Part shown: positions 1 through 9,676 of the stretch, in pieces
How positions within the stretch are numbered: position 1 is the stretch's first letter
Layout: every line of letters begins with the position of its first letter
Source: JACPNO01 sp963825405
GTDB taxonomy: Bacteria; Acidobacteriota; Terriglobia; Bryobacterales; Bryobacteraceae
Length of the DNA stretch: 64,000 nucleotides
Direction of reading: 5' to 3'
Assembly (NCBI GenBank): GCA_963825405.1
Contig: CAWGTB010000003.1
Location: 1,364,001-1,428,000, forward strand
The notes under the pieces: generated by a model
Seen by the model: the letters and a program-made list of their open reading frames with translations, nothing else
Told to the model about the DNA's origin: nothing
Databases searched by the model: none
Program-made: the position numbers and the translations under genes

Positions 1-828
1 GCCTTCCCGGCGGAAATCCATGCGTTGCTGCCACCGATCGGGCGTAAAAACCACGGCGAATACTGCCGCCAGCAGCAGCATCGGGATCAGCAGCAGTCTC
101 TGGCGCGACCGCAATGTCATCAGAATCAGTACCGCCCCCAGGCCAATCAGCGCGCCGCGCGAATAAGTAAAAAAGACGCAGGGAATGGTGCCGACGAACA
201 GGAACATCATGAGCTGCTTCATGCGCCGGTTGGTTGCTGTTCTCGCCAGGAAAAAGAACATAGGAATGGTCATGTTCAGGGCCAGGCCCAGATCGTTGTT
301 GTCCGCCACCGTCGATCCGCGTGGCCCATAGAGACGGAAACCGCCGCCAGTCAGAATCATGAAGGGAATCGCTTTGAGTACCAGGAATCCGAAGCATCCC
401 GACATCACGATCAGCAGCCAGCGGAACCGCTCCCAGGTGTTGACCACGGTCACCGTAACCAGAGCCATGAGCATGACTTTCGAGACGTATCCCCAGCGGA
501 ACCAGGTGTCGGCAGAGAAATGGGCGAACTCCGGCATGCTGGTATTGCGCAATGTGGTGATGGTGAACCAAACCCAGAGGAGCACCAGCATCCAGACATC
601 GCGGCTGAAGAAATACCGCCATTCCTGACGCGAAATCGCCAAGCCCACCAGAGTCGGCACGGCCACCAGCAGCGCCCAGGGAAAGTCGTAAATGATATTC
701 CAGGTGAAGGCGTGCGGGCTAAGCAGCGACACCACCGTCCACATGAGAATGCCGAACATCGGCCGGAACAGGCAGAACGGTAGAGCTGAGAAGAAGATGA
801 TCAGGAAGAGGATGTCACGTGCGCCCAT
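1..828 (-). CDS. O-antigen-ligase-like membrane protein, XrtA-associated (C-terminus outside window)
   Basis: This reading frame stays open from an ATG at 828 to the window edge, giving 276 residues. I translated it by hand. It is very hydrophobic, with several membrane segments starting near residue 5 (for example around the residues LFLIIFFSALPFCLF), and carries the loop RLYGPRGSTVADNNDLGLAL that is typical of the 'putative O-glycosylation ligase, exosortase A-associated' family (DUF5935 then Wzy_C). A Shine-Dalgarno-like AGGGAAG lies just upstream of the ATG. The family is thought to polymerise or ligate surface glycans in the inner membrane. The gene lies 13 bases downstream of the acetyltransferase/deacetylase fusion on the same strand, so it is probably the distal part of the same operon. 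The assignment to this family is from recognisable residues and context, not from a search. Confidence 0.8.
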   Translation of the reverse strand, partial: MGARDILFLIIFFSALPFCLFRPMFGILMWTVVSLLSPHAFTWNIIYDFPWALLVAVPTLVGLAISRQEWRYFFSRDVWMLVLLWVWFTITTLRNTSMPEFAHFSADTWFRWGYVSKVMLMALVTVTVVNTWERFRWLLIVMSGCFGFLVLKAIPFMILTGGGFRLYGPRGSTVADNNDLGLALNMTIPMFFFLARTATNRRMKQLMMFLFVGTIPCVFFTYSRGALIGLGAVLILMTLRSRQRLLLIPMLLLAAVFAVVFTPDRWQQRMDFRREG

Positions 829-841
829 AATGCTTCCCTAA

Positions 842-3049
842 CTAGCTATCCACACACTGGTACCAATCCAGTTTGGCAGCGAACACGGCCGGATTTTCTT
901 CCCACGGCTGGCCGCGTTTCAATTCCATCGGGTCGGTTGACGGGTAATTCACGCCCCACAGCGTCGAAACAGCCGCCTGATATCCGGCCTCCCGCAATAC
1001 CTGTTTATTCCATGCCTCAAAATCTCCCAGCCGTCCGTTGGGATAGGCGAAATGCTCGACCGGCGCCTGCGTTTCCTCCTCGATGCGCCGCTTGCACTCG
1101 GAAACTTCGAAGACGGCCTGCTGCGGATCGAGCTTGGAAACAAACGGATGGGTCACCGTGTGCCCGCCGAAATCGATGCGGTGCTGTTTCATGAGACGAA
1201 TCTGGTCCCAGGTGAGCATGGTGTCTTCGGTGTCCGGCTCGACTTTTAACTGAGCCAGGATATCGGCAATCCAGCGGCGCAGTTCCGCATCCGGCAACTG
1301 CTGCACCAGCGCGATGATCTGATTCTTGGACTGGAAACGCTCGGCGTCCGTCCGCATCCAGAAGCGCCGCGGAACGCCGATTTCAAGATCTATAAACGTT
1401 TGCGTGGTCCGCTTCATGGCGAGCGAGAGCTGCTCGAACCATAGGCGCTGGCGGGTATCGATGCCGCCAGTCGTCAGGAAAATGGTAGCCGGCAATCCAT
1501 AGCGCTGCAGGATGGGGAAGGCGTTGGAATAATTGTCCTCATAGCCGTCGTCGAAGGTGATGGCCACCACTGGCTCAGGCGGCCCGCCGTTACGCAGACG
1601 CTCGACTACTTCGCTCAAGCTCACCACGCAGTAATGCTGCGCGACGTATTGCATTTCCCGCTCAAACAGGGCGGTCGAAATTGAGCCAATGAACGGATCG
1701 GCTCTCTCATCGACGCGATGGAAATACAGAATGCGCGCGCTGGCCTCCTGCCGTTTCTGCAGCCCGAGTTTGCGGCCATGGCCATTGGCGGAGATGCTGA
1801 GCTGGTAGCGATTGCGAATCGCCGGCACCAGCGAAGGCAGCGGCGAATGAAAATAAACGCCGGCTAGCGCATTGCGCATCCAGCTTCCGGATGCCGGCTC
1901 GGCGCGGCGCTGCTGGCGTGCTTCCCGAGCAGCCAACATCTTTTCCGGAACGCGTTGCTTCACCCATTCACGCGCTTGCGATTCCCAGTGCGGTCCTCGG
2001 CAATACAGGACGTTGCGGGCCTGCGCGCGGCCGAGCACCAGGCGCTTGCTGAGCTTGGTGTGCGAGCCCCAGTCGGATTTGTGGCGGCCCACGCCGCCCA
2101 GAAAATCGTACTCTTTGACGCCGCGCTTGAGGAATTCCTGGATGGTCCACGCCCGCAGGCCTACGCCCGGATTTAGATGTTCGCAGTCTGGCTCGTAGCC
2201 TTCCTGGAGTTGGGAGTAGACATCGCGATAGACGAATCCGTACTGGCAAGCCAGGATTTGCCCTTTCCACTCCAGCCAGGAAAAGGCTAATTGGCCGCGA
2301 TCGAGCAGCAGCGGCGAAAGCTCGCTGTAGAAGACGCGCTTTTTGTCCCATTGAAAAACGCCGGGTTTCGACTGCCGGGCCCACCGCCGATGATGTAGAT
2401 CGTAGAGCACCGGAAGCAGGCGGGCAATGTCCTCGGGAAGCTCGCAAAACCGGAATTGCGCGTCGGCGCGTCCTTCGAGATTGCGCAGCACGGAGCGAAT
2501 TTTGGTGCGGAAGCGCGGAGCCAGTTGGCCCAAATATTCCTGCCAGGTGGAGGGCAGAGTGACGGTGGCGCACGGGGAATCCGCTTCGCTCGCGACCATG
2601 CCTTCACGCTCTCCGAGAGCGTTCAGGAATGCCAGGTTGGGCGAGGAATCCGGAATCTCGTGGAGCTGCAGTAGCGTGCCACGCGCCAGTTCCGGTTCCA
2701 GATGTTTGCCAAAAGCCTCCATTACCGCCGCTTCATCGCCGGCGTGAATGATGAAATCCAGATAGTCGGAATCGTTCGAGCCATCGCCGATAAAGGTCAG
2801 CGCGCTAAAGGTCTGCCCATACTTGCGAATCGATTGCGCCCGCAGCGGAGCAATGCCGCGCAGCGAGTTCGCGTCGTCATAGGCCATCAGAATGCGCAGG
2901 TCGCCCGGCGTTCCGTACGCGGTCCACCACGCGCTCAGCCACTCCCAGGTCAGGAAGATGGTGTCTGATGCCGACGCCGCGAGTAGCGCGTTCCACTCCG
3001 TCCGCAGTTTGGCGAATTCCGCTTCGGCGCGAAGCTCGACAATCCTCAT
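842..3049 (-). CDS. GNAT (FemAB-like) acyltransferase fused to NodB-type polysaccharide deacetylase
   Basis: A 735-residue two-domain protein. Residues about 1-340 look like the Acetyltransf_6 (BcsL/FemAB-like GNAT) fold found in XrtA exopolysaccharide clusters. Residues about 430-735 are a carbohydrate esterase family 4 (NodB) domain. The metal-binding motif 1, TFDDGYEDN, sits near residue 498, and motif 2, HTVTH, sits near residue 630, so the deacetylase has its key Asp and His residues. In most XrtA loci these are separate genes, so the fusion is unusual. No signal peptide is evident; action on lipid-linked or nascent glycan at the cytoplasmic side is an inference. GAGG lies 5 bases before the ATG, and the upstream amidotransferase ends 7 bases away, so they are very probably co-transcribed. 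A joined-gene assembly error is possible, but the reading frame is intact through the linker. Confidence 0.85.
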   Translation of the reverse strand: MRIVELRAEAEFAKLRTEWNALLAASASDTIFLTWEWLSAWWTAYGTPGDLRILMAYDDANSLRGIAPLRAQSIRKYGQTFSALTFIGDGSNDSDYLDFIIHAGDEAAVMEAFGKHLEPELARGTLLQLHEIPDSSPNLAFLNALGEREGMVASEADSPCATVTLPSTWQEYLGQLAPRFRTKIRSVLRNLEGRADAQFRFCELPEDIARLLPVLYDLHHRRWARQSKPGVFQWDKKRVFYSELSPLLLDRGQLAFSWLEWKGQILACQYGFVYRDVYSQLQEGYEPDCEHLNPGVGLRAWTIQEFLKRGVKEYDFLGGVGRHKSDWGSHTKLSKRLVLGRAQARNVLYCRGPHWESQAREWVKQRVPEKMLAAREARQQRRAEPASGSWMRNALAGVYFHSPLPSLVPAIRNRYQLSISANGHGRKLGLQKRQEASARILYFHRVDERADPFIGSISTALFEREMQYVAQHYCVVSLSEVVERLRNGGPPEPVVAITFDDGYEDNYSNAFPILQRYGLPATIFLTTGGIDTRQRLWFEQLSLAMKRTTQTFIDLEIGVPRRFWMRTDAERFQSKNQIIALVQQLPDAELRRWIADILAQLKVEPDTEDTMLTWDQIRLMKQHRIDFGGHTVTHPFVSKLDPQQAVFEVSECKRRIEEETQAPVEHFAYPNGRLGDFEAWNKQVLREAGYQAAVSTLWGVNYPSTDPMELKRGQPWEENPAVFAAKLDWYQCVDS

Positions 3050-3056
3050 GCGAGCC

Positions 3057-4958
3057 TCACGTCAGCACCTGAGTCGTCGCGTCGGCGTTGGCATCCACAA
3101 ACTGGCGGAACCACAGCTCGAGCGTCAGGAAGGTCCACAGGGTATCGCCGTAGAACGCCGTTTCGTCGGTCTCATGCTTGCGCATCAAATCTTCGACGAA
3201 GCTGCGGCGAATGAAACCGCGTTGATAGGTGCGTGGCGAAAGCAGGATGTCGTGGGAAAGTTCCCGCATCTTTGGATCCGACTTCATCCAGGTTGCCACC
3301 GGAATGCCGAAGCCGTGTTTCTTCTTGTGAATCACTTCGGTTGGCAGCAGTTCACGGAACGCCTTCTTGAACAGATAGCGCTTCTCGACTCCTTTCACTT
3401 TGAGCCCGGCAGGGATGGTTCCGGAGAATTCCGCGACGGCCCGATCGAGCAGCGGAAAGCGCGGCTGGATTCCGGCCAGCTCCGACATGCGCGTAACTTT
3501 GAGCAGGTCGTTGTCGCCGAGCGTGATTTTCAAATCCAGATACAACAGGCGGTCCAAGGGATCGGTCGCCGGCCCTTCGCGGTAATAGAGCGAAGGAATT
3601 TCCAGTACGGAATATTTGCCCAGCGATTGCACGAAGCTGTCTTCAAAAATCTCGCCCAGCGGATTCGAAACCAGCATGTGGTACGAAAAGAATCGGTCCA
3701 GAATCGGCAAATTGGACCGGCGCACGTAGCTGCGCGCCTTAGCCACGATGCCGTTGCGCAGCGGCAGCCCGGCCAGCAGAGGCTCGACCAGCGCGGTCCG
3801 CAGCAGCTTCGGCACGCGCTGATACAAATCGAAAATCGTGTTAGTGAGATAGCGCTCGTTGCCGCCAAACAATTCGTCGCCGCCGTCGCCCGCCAGCAGT
3901 ACACTCACGCCGTGCTGCGCCGCGAGACGCGCGCAGAAATACGTCGGAATCGCCGAAGAGTTGCCGAACGGCTCATCGAAATAGCGGATCATGTCGGGCA
4001 GCGCTTCCCGGCAATCGTCGGCGCTAACCAGATATTCGTGGTGGTCCGCCTGAAATTTCTTGGCCGTGATGCGGGCATACTCCAGCTCGTTGAAACGCTC
4101 TTCCTGGAAACCGATGGAAAACGTTTTGACCGGCCCGCGGTTGAGCCGGCTCATCATGCCGACCACCGTGCTGCTGTCCGTGCCTCCGCTGAGAAACGCG
4201 CCCAGGCCGCCGAAGGCGTCGTCCTTGCATTGCGCCGCGACTGCTTCCTCGACTACCGCTTCCAGCTTACGCGCCAGTTGGTCTTCACTCGCGGCGGGAT
4301 CGACGACATAGCGCATGTCCCAATACTTCTGCGTGCGAAGCTGGCTTTCCGACGCCACCAGGAAATTCCCCGGCAGCAATCGCGTGACCTGCGAAAAAAT
4401 CGTTCGCGGCGCCAGATTGACGGAATAGTTCAAATAATTGGCCAACGCCGGCGGATGAATGTCGCGGGAGACTTCGCCTGATGCCAACAGCCCGTCAATG
4501 CGCGAGGCCACCAGGATCGCGCGGCCGTTATCGGCATAGACCAAGGGGTACACACCGAAGCCGTCGGTTGCGGCGATCAGCAGTTTCTGCTGCCGGTCCC
4601 ACAGAATGACGGAAAAATCGCCGCGCAGCTTTTCGAGGAACCCGGTTCCGAAACGGTCGTAAAGCGCGGCCAAGGTCGCGGCCGTTACAGAATCGGCCGG
4701 TGCATCGGGCGCTCCGCCCAGCAATTTGAAAAGCTCAGGCTGATTGTAGAGGTCCGTTTCGCAAGCCAGTAGCATCCGCGGCGTCTCGATCAATTGCTGC
4801 CCGGGGAAGCGCGCGGAAACGCCGACGCCGGCGCTCGCCGCGATGGCGGTCTTCGATTTTTCGGAGCGGTCGAGACGCAGTCCACCGCACACGGAGGCGA
4901 CCGTCGCCTGCGTTCTTCCCGCATCCTGCTTCCGCCATACGGCGCAAATACCGCTCAT
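3057..4958 (-). CDS. asparagine-synthase-type amidotransferase with altered N-terminal nucleophile
   Basis: 633 residues, related to asparagine synthase B. The synthetase half is convincing: the pyrophosphate-loop motif SGGTDSSTV is present and later motifs (LAGDGGDELFGG) are intact. The start was set at the ATG at 4958 because its first bases overlap the stop of the upstream paralogue (ATGA) and because the protein then begins MSGICAVW, aligned with the MCGICGIF start of its neighbour. The catalytic Cys2 that family members use for glutamine hydrolysis is therefore Ser. A glutaminase-dead enzyme could use free ammonia or receive it from a partner. The gene lies in a tight run of exopolysaccharide genes, so the acceptor is likely a sugar carboxylate rather than aspartate, but this is an inference. 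Confidence 0.85.
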   Translation of the reverse strand: MSGICAVWRKQDAGRTQATVASVCGGLRLDRSEKSKTAIAASAGVGVSARFPGQQLIETPRMLLACETDLYNQPELFKLLGGAPDAPADSVTAATLAALYDRFGTGFLEKLRGDFSVILWDRQQKLLIAATDGFGVYPLVYADNGRAILVASRIDGLLASGEVSRDIHPPALANYLNYSVNLAPRTIFSQVTRLLPGNFLVASESQLRTQKYWDMRYVVDPAASEDQLARKLEAVVEEAVAAQCKDDAFGGLGAFLSGGTDSSTVVGMMSRLNRGPVKTFSIGFQEERFNELEYARITAKKFQADHHEYLVSADDCREALPDMIRYFDEPFGNSSAIPTYFCARLAAQHGVSVLLAGDGGDELFGGNERYLTNTIFDLYQRVPKLLRTALVEPLLAGLPLRNGIVAKARSYVRRSNLPILDRFFSYHMLVSNPLGEIFEDSFVQSLGKYSVLEIPSLYYREGPATDPLDRLLYLDLKITLGDNDLLKVTRMSELAGIQPRFPLLDRAVAEFSGTIPAGLKVKGVEKRYLFKKAFRELLPTEVIHKKKHGFGIPVATWMKSDPKMRELSHDILLSPRTYQRGFIRRSFVEDLMRKHETDETAFYGDTLWTFLTLELWFRQFVDANADATTQVLT

Positions 4959-6829
4959 GCGACTTTGAAAACCCCCTGCCAGCTTTTGAACATCAGCACC
5001 GTCCAGAACAGCGAAGACCAATCGCGCTGCGAGCGTTGATGCTGCTTCCAGCACTCGGTCAAAAAACTGTAGTTCAGATAATTGTCGGGACGATCGAACA
5101 CGGCACTATAGGTGAAGTCCTTGAGATCGCCGCGGAACCACTCGGCTAGCGGAATCGAGAATCCCAGCTTGCGCCGTTGCAAAATGTTTTGCGGCACCAC
5201 CGGCTCGAGCGCCTTCTTGAAAATATACTTGCCGATGCCGCGATGCAGTTTCAGATCGGAGGGAATCTGGGCGATCAATTCCATGAGGCGATGATCCAGC
5301 AGCGGGCAGCGCACTTCGAGCGAATTGGCCATGCTGGCGCGATCCACTTTCACTAGGATGTCGTCCACCAGATAAGTCTTGATATCGACATACTGAATGC
5401 GCGACAGCGGATCCTGGGTATCGGCGCGATCGTAGTGGTACTGCAGCACGCTCATCGAATCGTAGCCGTTGAGCTGGTGCAGCACATCGCCACTCAGCAG
5501 CTTGTGTTTCAGGTCGGGCGGAAAACTCGAAATGGTGTTGAAATAGCCTTCGAGCGGCGATCGCGCCAGGCTCTGCAATGTGGTCTTGGCGCGGAAAATG
5601 CGCGGCGCCCAATCGGCTTTTGGATACCAGCGGGATAGCGGACCGAACACGCCCCGGCGTACGCCGCCTGGCAGGAACGAGCGCATCAGATTTTCCCGGA
5701 CGTCGAATTTGTAGCGGCGGTAGCCGGCAAAATTCTCATCGCCGCCATCGCCAGACAAAGCCACGGTCACGAACTGGCGCGCGATCTTGGAAACGTAATA
5801 CGTCGGCACCGCCGAGGAATCGCCAAACGGCTCGTCATAATGCCACGCCAGCTTCTCGACAATATCGACCGCCTTGGGCGTCACGATCTGCTCGTGATGA
5901 TTGGCGTGCAGCGAGGTCGCGAACTCCTTGGCATCGGCCGCCTCGTTGTATTTCTCTTCCGGAAAGCCGATCGAGCAGGTGGTCACCGGCGGCTGAAATT
6001 CGTTCATCAGCGCGACGACGGACGATGAATCGACGCCGCCGCTCAGAAACGCGCCCAGCGGCACATCGCTGATCAGCCGCATTTTGACGGAGGCGCGGTA
6101 TTCCTCGATCAGGCGGGAGCACCAGTCGGCTTCGCTGCGATTTTCAGGTTGATCGAAATGCAAATCCCAGTAGGGAACTTCGCGCAGTCCCTGGTCGTCG
6201 ATGACTAGATAATGAGCGGGACGCAATTTGCGAACATTACGATAAATGGTTTTCGGCGCCGGCTCGTAGAGAAACGAGAAATAATCCGACATCGCTTCGA
6301 TGTCGATATCGCGCTTCGAGTTGTCGGCCGCCAGGATCGCCTTCATCTCGGAGGCATACAGTAGACGCTTGCCGTCCCAGGAATAAAAAAGCGGCTTCTT
6401 GCCGATGCGGTCGCGCGCCAGCAGCAGCCGCCTTTTGCGCGTATCCCACAGCGCAATGGCAAACATGCCGCGCATCTGCGCGAAGCACTCTTCACCCAGC
6501 TCTTCGTAGAGATGAACGATGGTTTCGGTGTCGGAGCGCGTACGGAAAGTATGTCCGGTGTTTAGGTATTTCTTGTTCAGTTCGCGAAAGTTGTAGATCT
6601 CGCCATTCAGAGTGACCCACACCGTTTCGTCTTCGTTGGAAAGCGGCTGGTGTCCGCCAGCGACGTCGATAATGCTCAACCGCCGGAACCCCAAACCAAT
6701 GCCGGGACCGCAAAAGTAGCCTTCGTCGTCAGGGCCGCGGTGATAAATCGTGTCGGCCATGGCCTTCACCGCGCCGCGATCGATCACGCTCTCGCGACCT
6801 GGCTCGAAAATGCCGCAAATCCCGCACAT
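4955..6829 (-). CDS. asparagine-synthase-type amidotransferase, XrtA/PEP-CTERM-associated (amidotransferase 1 type)
   Basis: A full-length 624-residue class II glutamine amidotransferase. It begins MCGICGIF with Cys2 as nucleophile, has the glutaminase residues RLSIID and NGEIYN, and the ATP pyrophosphatase motif SGGVDSSSV followed by SGDGGDENFAGY. It matches the pattern of the 'exosortase A system-associated amidotransferase 1' family, which is encoded in most XrtA clusters. It overlaps the downstream paralogue by 4 bases and starts 3 bases after the upstream formyltransferase-like gene, so translation is probably coupled. Expected reaction: transfer of glutamine amide nitrogen to a carboxylate, here plausibly a uronic acid of the polymer. 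The amidated substrate itself is not shown by the sequence. Confidence 0.9.
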   Translation of the reverse strand: MCGICGIFEPGRESVIDRGAVKAMADTIYHRGPDDEGYFCGPGIGLGFRRLSIIDVAGGHQPLSNEDETVWVTLNGEIYNFRELNKKYLNTGHTFRTRSDTETIVHLYEELGEECFAQMRGMFAIALWDTRKRRLLLARDRIGKKPLFYSWDGKRLLYASEMKAILAADNSKRDIDIEAMSDYFSFLYEPAPKTIYRNVRKLRPAHYLVIDDQGLREVPYWDLHFDQPENRSEADWCSRLIEEYRASVKMRLISDVPLGAFLSGGVDSSSVVALMNEFQPPVTTCSIGFPEEKYNEAADAKEFATSLHANHHEQIVTPKAVDIVEKLAWHYDEPFGDSSAVPTYYVSKIARQFVTVALSGDGGDENFAGYRRYKFDVRENLMRSFLPGGVRRGVFGPLSRWYPKADWAPRIFRAKTTLQSLARSPLEGYFNTISSFPPDLKHKLLSGDVLHQLNGYDSMSVLQYHYDRADTQDPLSRIQYVDIKTYLVDDILVKVDRASMANSLEVRCPLLDHRLMELIAQIPSDLKLHRGIGKYIFKKALEPVVPQNILQRRKLGFSIPLAEWFRGDLKDFTYSAVFDRPDNYLNYSFLTECWKQHQRSQRDWSSLFWTVLMFKSWQGVFKVA

Positions 6830-6832
6830 ACC

Positions 6833-8546
6833 TTAAACGCCCCTTCCGCCGAAATAGCGGCGCCGCTGCACCTGGCCGTCGATCACCGTCAACCCATCGG
6901 CGCTGTTGAATGTATGTGTCCCGACTAAATTATCGGCCCACTCCGGCGAAATTTTGCAAACTTCACTTTCCAGATACCCTTCCGGATCCAGCCGCTCGAT
7001 CCGGTTGATGGACATCGCATAACCCAGGCCCACCTGTGCCGGGCGATAATAATCTCCGTCTTTCTTAAATATACGGCCAGCCGAGCGCGACGAGCGCACG
7101 TCGGCTTTCACCGGATTGAACCGGTGCGCTTTCCATGGACCCAGAGGAGTATCGGCATAATACAGGTGCAGTTCGTATAGGTCGCGCGCACCGTCCACTT
7201 CGACGCTGGTGAACATCCACCATTGGCCTTCAATCTCGGCAAGCGTGGTATCGGCGGCGTGAATGTCACTGAGCAGCACCCGGTCGAATTCCCATTTATC
7301 GGGGAATGAAGTACAGCGGTAAAGCTCGACCGTCCGCGCTTTGCCGGTCTCCGGGATCATGTATAACTCGCCGTTCCAGACAGAAAACGAACGGATAGGA
7401 CAAATGATAGGGCCGCTCCAGAATCTTGTGCGGGCCGTCCACAATGCCTTTGCGATCCACCTCCATCACCGAAAGGTGCCCCTTACGATTCTTGTAAATC
7501 AATTCCTCGAAGAAAATGTAGTACTTGCCGTCTTTCTTCAGGGGAAACGGGTCCGCCCAGAAGCGATCTTTGGGAGGCACCAGCTTCTTGAATTTATACA
7601 GCGTGTCATCGATCGCGTCCGCTTTCGGGTTGATCTTGTACGCCATGAACCACTGGTCGAAATAGAAGCGGTCGGCAATCTTGAAACGCGCGTAGCGGGC
7701 TGCAAACCGGCTCAGCAGCCCCATCATCTGGATGTTGGTAGGCGCTTTGTAGAGCTGGCTGCTATAGGGCGTCCACGCCGCCGGCAGCGGATCCTTCAAC
7801 GCGCAGGGTCCGAACGCATCCAGATCCCGCAGTTTGCTTGAAACCGCCGTCACCGATTGCCAGTAATAATTGTTGGCATTGCGCCGCACCGAGCGTCTAT
7901 CAGTCTCGGCGAACGAGCGGTAAATCACTTGCCCGCCGTCCAATTCCTCCGACAACACTTGCAGAATCGTACCCGTGAACGGATTGCCGCGCATCACTTC
8001 CCAAAAACCGGGAGGTCCGCCGCGATACAGCAGGTTATCGCCATGATGATGCGACCACACGCCGTGCTTGGCCACGCGTAGCGCATTGCCCTTTACGATG
8101 CGAAACCCGAAGCGCAGCGCGACATCGATGTCGTACTTGGCAATAGCGGCGTGATCCTGATCGGAAAAATCATCCGTAAACTTCTTTTTGATCGGCTTGA
8201 CGTTCATCACCGGGACGCCGGCGAGCAGTGGCTCGATGCTCAGGTTCTCAAAAGGGTCGCCAGGCTTGCCGAAGAGTTTGTCGTCCAGGCGGGTATAAAG
8301 CTTGTAGAGAAAATGGCGCCGCTGGCGGAGAATATAACCGATTTTCTGCGTGGCCGTGTGCGCCTTGGTCTCCGTATCGCCGTTCATGATGATCAATACC
8401 AGGGCAGCCACCGGCGATGCCAAAATCTCGGCAACGATCTTGTGCCGCCAGCGCGGCTGGATATAGGAGTCGATCATCAGCGCAACCCGCAGCGGGGCTT
8501 TAGGCGCCGCATCCATGGGTTGCGGATTCAGGTTGGCGGCCGTCAT
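6833..8546 (-). CDS. formyltransferase-like / GINT1-type beta-propeller fusion, frameshifted
   Basis: Two parts in two frames form one gene. The N-terminal part (about residues 1-230) resembles a formyltransferase fold, with the folate-site-like segment SHHHGDNLLYRGG and a following FTGTILQVLSEELDGG. The C-terminal part resembles the five-bladed N-terminal domain of glucosamine inositolphosphorylceramide transferase 1 (FWADPFPLKKDGKYYIFFEE). The frame breaks near 7377-7390: one extra T after codons for YPFVF moves the reading frame to VWNGELYMIPE. The ATG at 8546 overlaps the stop of the upstream glycosyltransferase (TGATG). Likely role: N-formylation of an amino sugar, with the propeller binding glycan; the second half is an inference. 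The break may be a sequencing error, since both sides are conserved. Confidence 0.75.
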
Positions 8547-9676
8547 CACTTCCGGCCTCCCGCCAGATCGCGGTACATCTGCTCGTAATTGCCAATCATG
8601 GCGTCGAGTGCGAACTCCTCCGTCACCCGCTGCAGCGCCGCTTGTCCCAGCCCGATGCGCAGTTCGTGATCGCCTTGAATGCGCAGCAGTAGTTCGGCCA
8701 GCCGCGCAATGTCGCCGACCGGAAACAGCAGCCCGGATTCGCCATCCACCACCACTTCCGGGTTGCCGCCGGTATCGGAAGCGATCACGGGCAGGCCTAC
8801 TGCCATGGCCTCCAGCAGGGAATTCGAAATCCCCTCGAACAGCGATGGCAGCACATAGACGTCCATGCCATTGAGGAAGTTCGGCACGCAGCCGCTCAGT
8901 CCGCAGAAATGCACGCGGCCGTTGAGTACTGGGCTGGCTTTCGCGAAAGCCTCCAGCGAAGCCTGATCGGCGCCATCGCCGGCGATATACAACCGCCATG
9001 CCGGGCACGACCGGCTGAGAACTTCCGCTGCCCGCAGCACCGTCGGATAATCCTTGATGCGGTTCAGCCTGCCCACGCAGCCGATCGCGAATTCGTTGTT
9101 GGCGATTCCCTGGTCGGCGCGAAAGCGGTGGCGCGCGCAGGGATCCGGCTTGAAGCGCTGCCGGTCTACGCCGTTATGAATGACCCCGATCTCGCTCACC
9201 GGAAATCCCGTGGTGCGGGCAAGCGAATCCCGCATCTGCTCGGAAACCGAAAATACACAGTCCGCCAGTTCAAACGCCGCGCGTCGAAACCAATTGCGAC
9301 GCCGCGGTTCAGCCGATTGATTGGTTTCGATCCCGTGCTCGCTATGAACGACCGAACAGTGCCGCACCCAGCGCCCTGCCATCACCGCTTCCATCGCGCC
9401 CCAGTTCCGCGAATGCACAACGTCCGGACTAAGTTCACGAATCGCGTGCGCCAAAGGGCCGACCTGCACGGAGCGCTTTTTTGCCTTCTGGTCCAGGCAC
9501 ACCAGGCGTACCCGCTCGGCGGGATAGCGCTCCAGCTGCGGTCCCAGGCGGAAGACGGCGCATAGGATATGCTCGAAACGGTCGTGATCCATATGCCGGA
9601 TCAGATTGGCGATACCGTTTTCCACGCCGCCGCCGATGCCCAACGCCTCAACCACATGCAGAATACGTATCGGCAT
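8546..9676 (-). CDS. glycosyltransferase family 4, PEP-CTERM/EpsH1-associated (stp2-type)
   Basis: 376 residues. The start MPIRILHVVEALGIGGGVEN matches the N-terminal pattern of the PEP-CTERM-associated sugar transferase family often called stp2 (TIGR03088). The N-terminal GT-B glycine loop IGGGVENG and the C-terminal donor-site segment PSLFEGISNSLLEAMA, with EX7E geometry, are both visible. The open frame extends upstream, but the ATG at 9676 is preferred because it overlaps the previous stop by one base (TAATG) and yields the family's usual length. It is a cytoplasmic enzyme that would add one sugar to the lipid-linked repeat unit from a nucleotide-sugar donor. Sugar specificity cannot be read from the sequence. 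Confidence 0.88.
   Translation of the reverse strand: MPIRILHVVEALGIGGGVENGIANLIRHMDHDRFEHILCAVFRLGPQLERYPAERVRLVCLDQKAKKRSVQVGPLAHAIRELSPDVVHSRNWGAMEAVMAGRWVRHCSVVHSEHGIETNQSAEPRRRNWFRRAAFELADCVFSVSEQMRDSLARTTGFPVSEIGVIHNGVDRQRFKPDPCARHRFRADQGIANNEFAIGCVGRLNRIKDYPTVLRAAEVLSRSCPAWRLYIAGDGADQASLEAFAKASPVLNGRVHFCGLSGCVPNFLNGMDVYVLPSLFEGISNSLLEAMAVGLPVIASDTGGNPEVVVDGESGLLFPVGDIARLAELLLRIQGDHELRIGLGQAALQRVTEEFALDAMIGNYEQMYRDLAGGRK

Noticed and set aside
25..783. Long plus-strand frame at the left edge
   Set aside because: It is rich in His, Gln and Arg with no fold, and is the antisense shadow of the hydrophobic ligase gene.
2892..4481. 529-codon plus-strand frame opposite the amidotransferase gene
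   Set aside because: Antisense shadow of two clearly conserved minus-strand genes; composition is unnatural.
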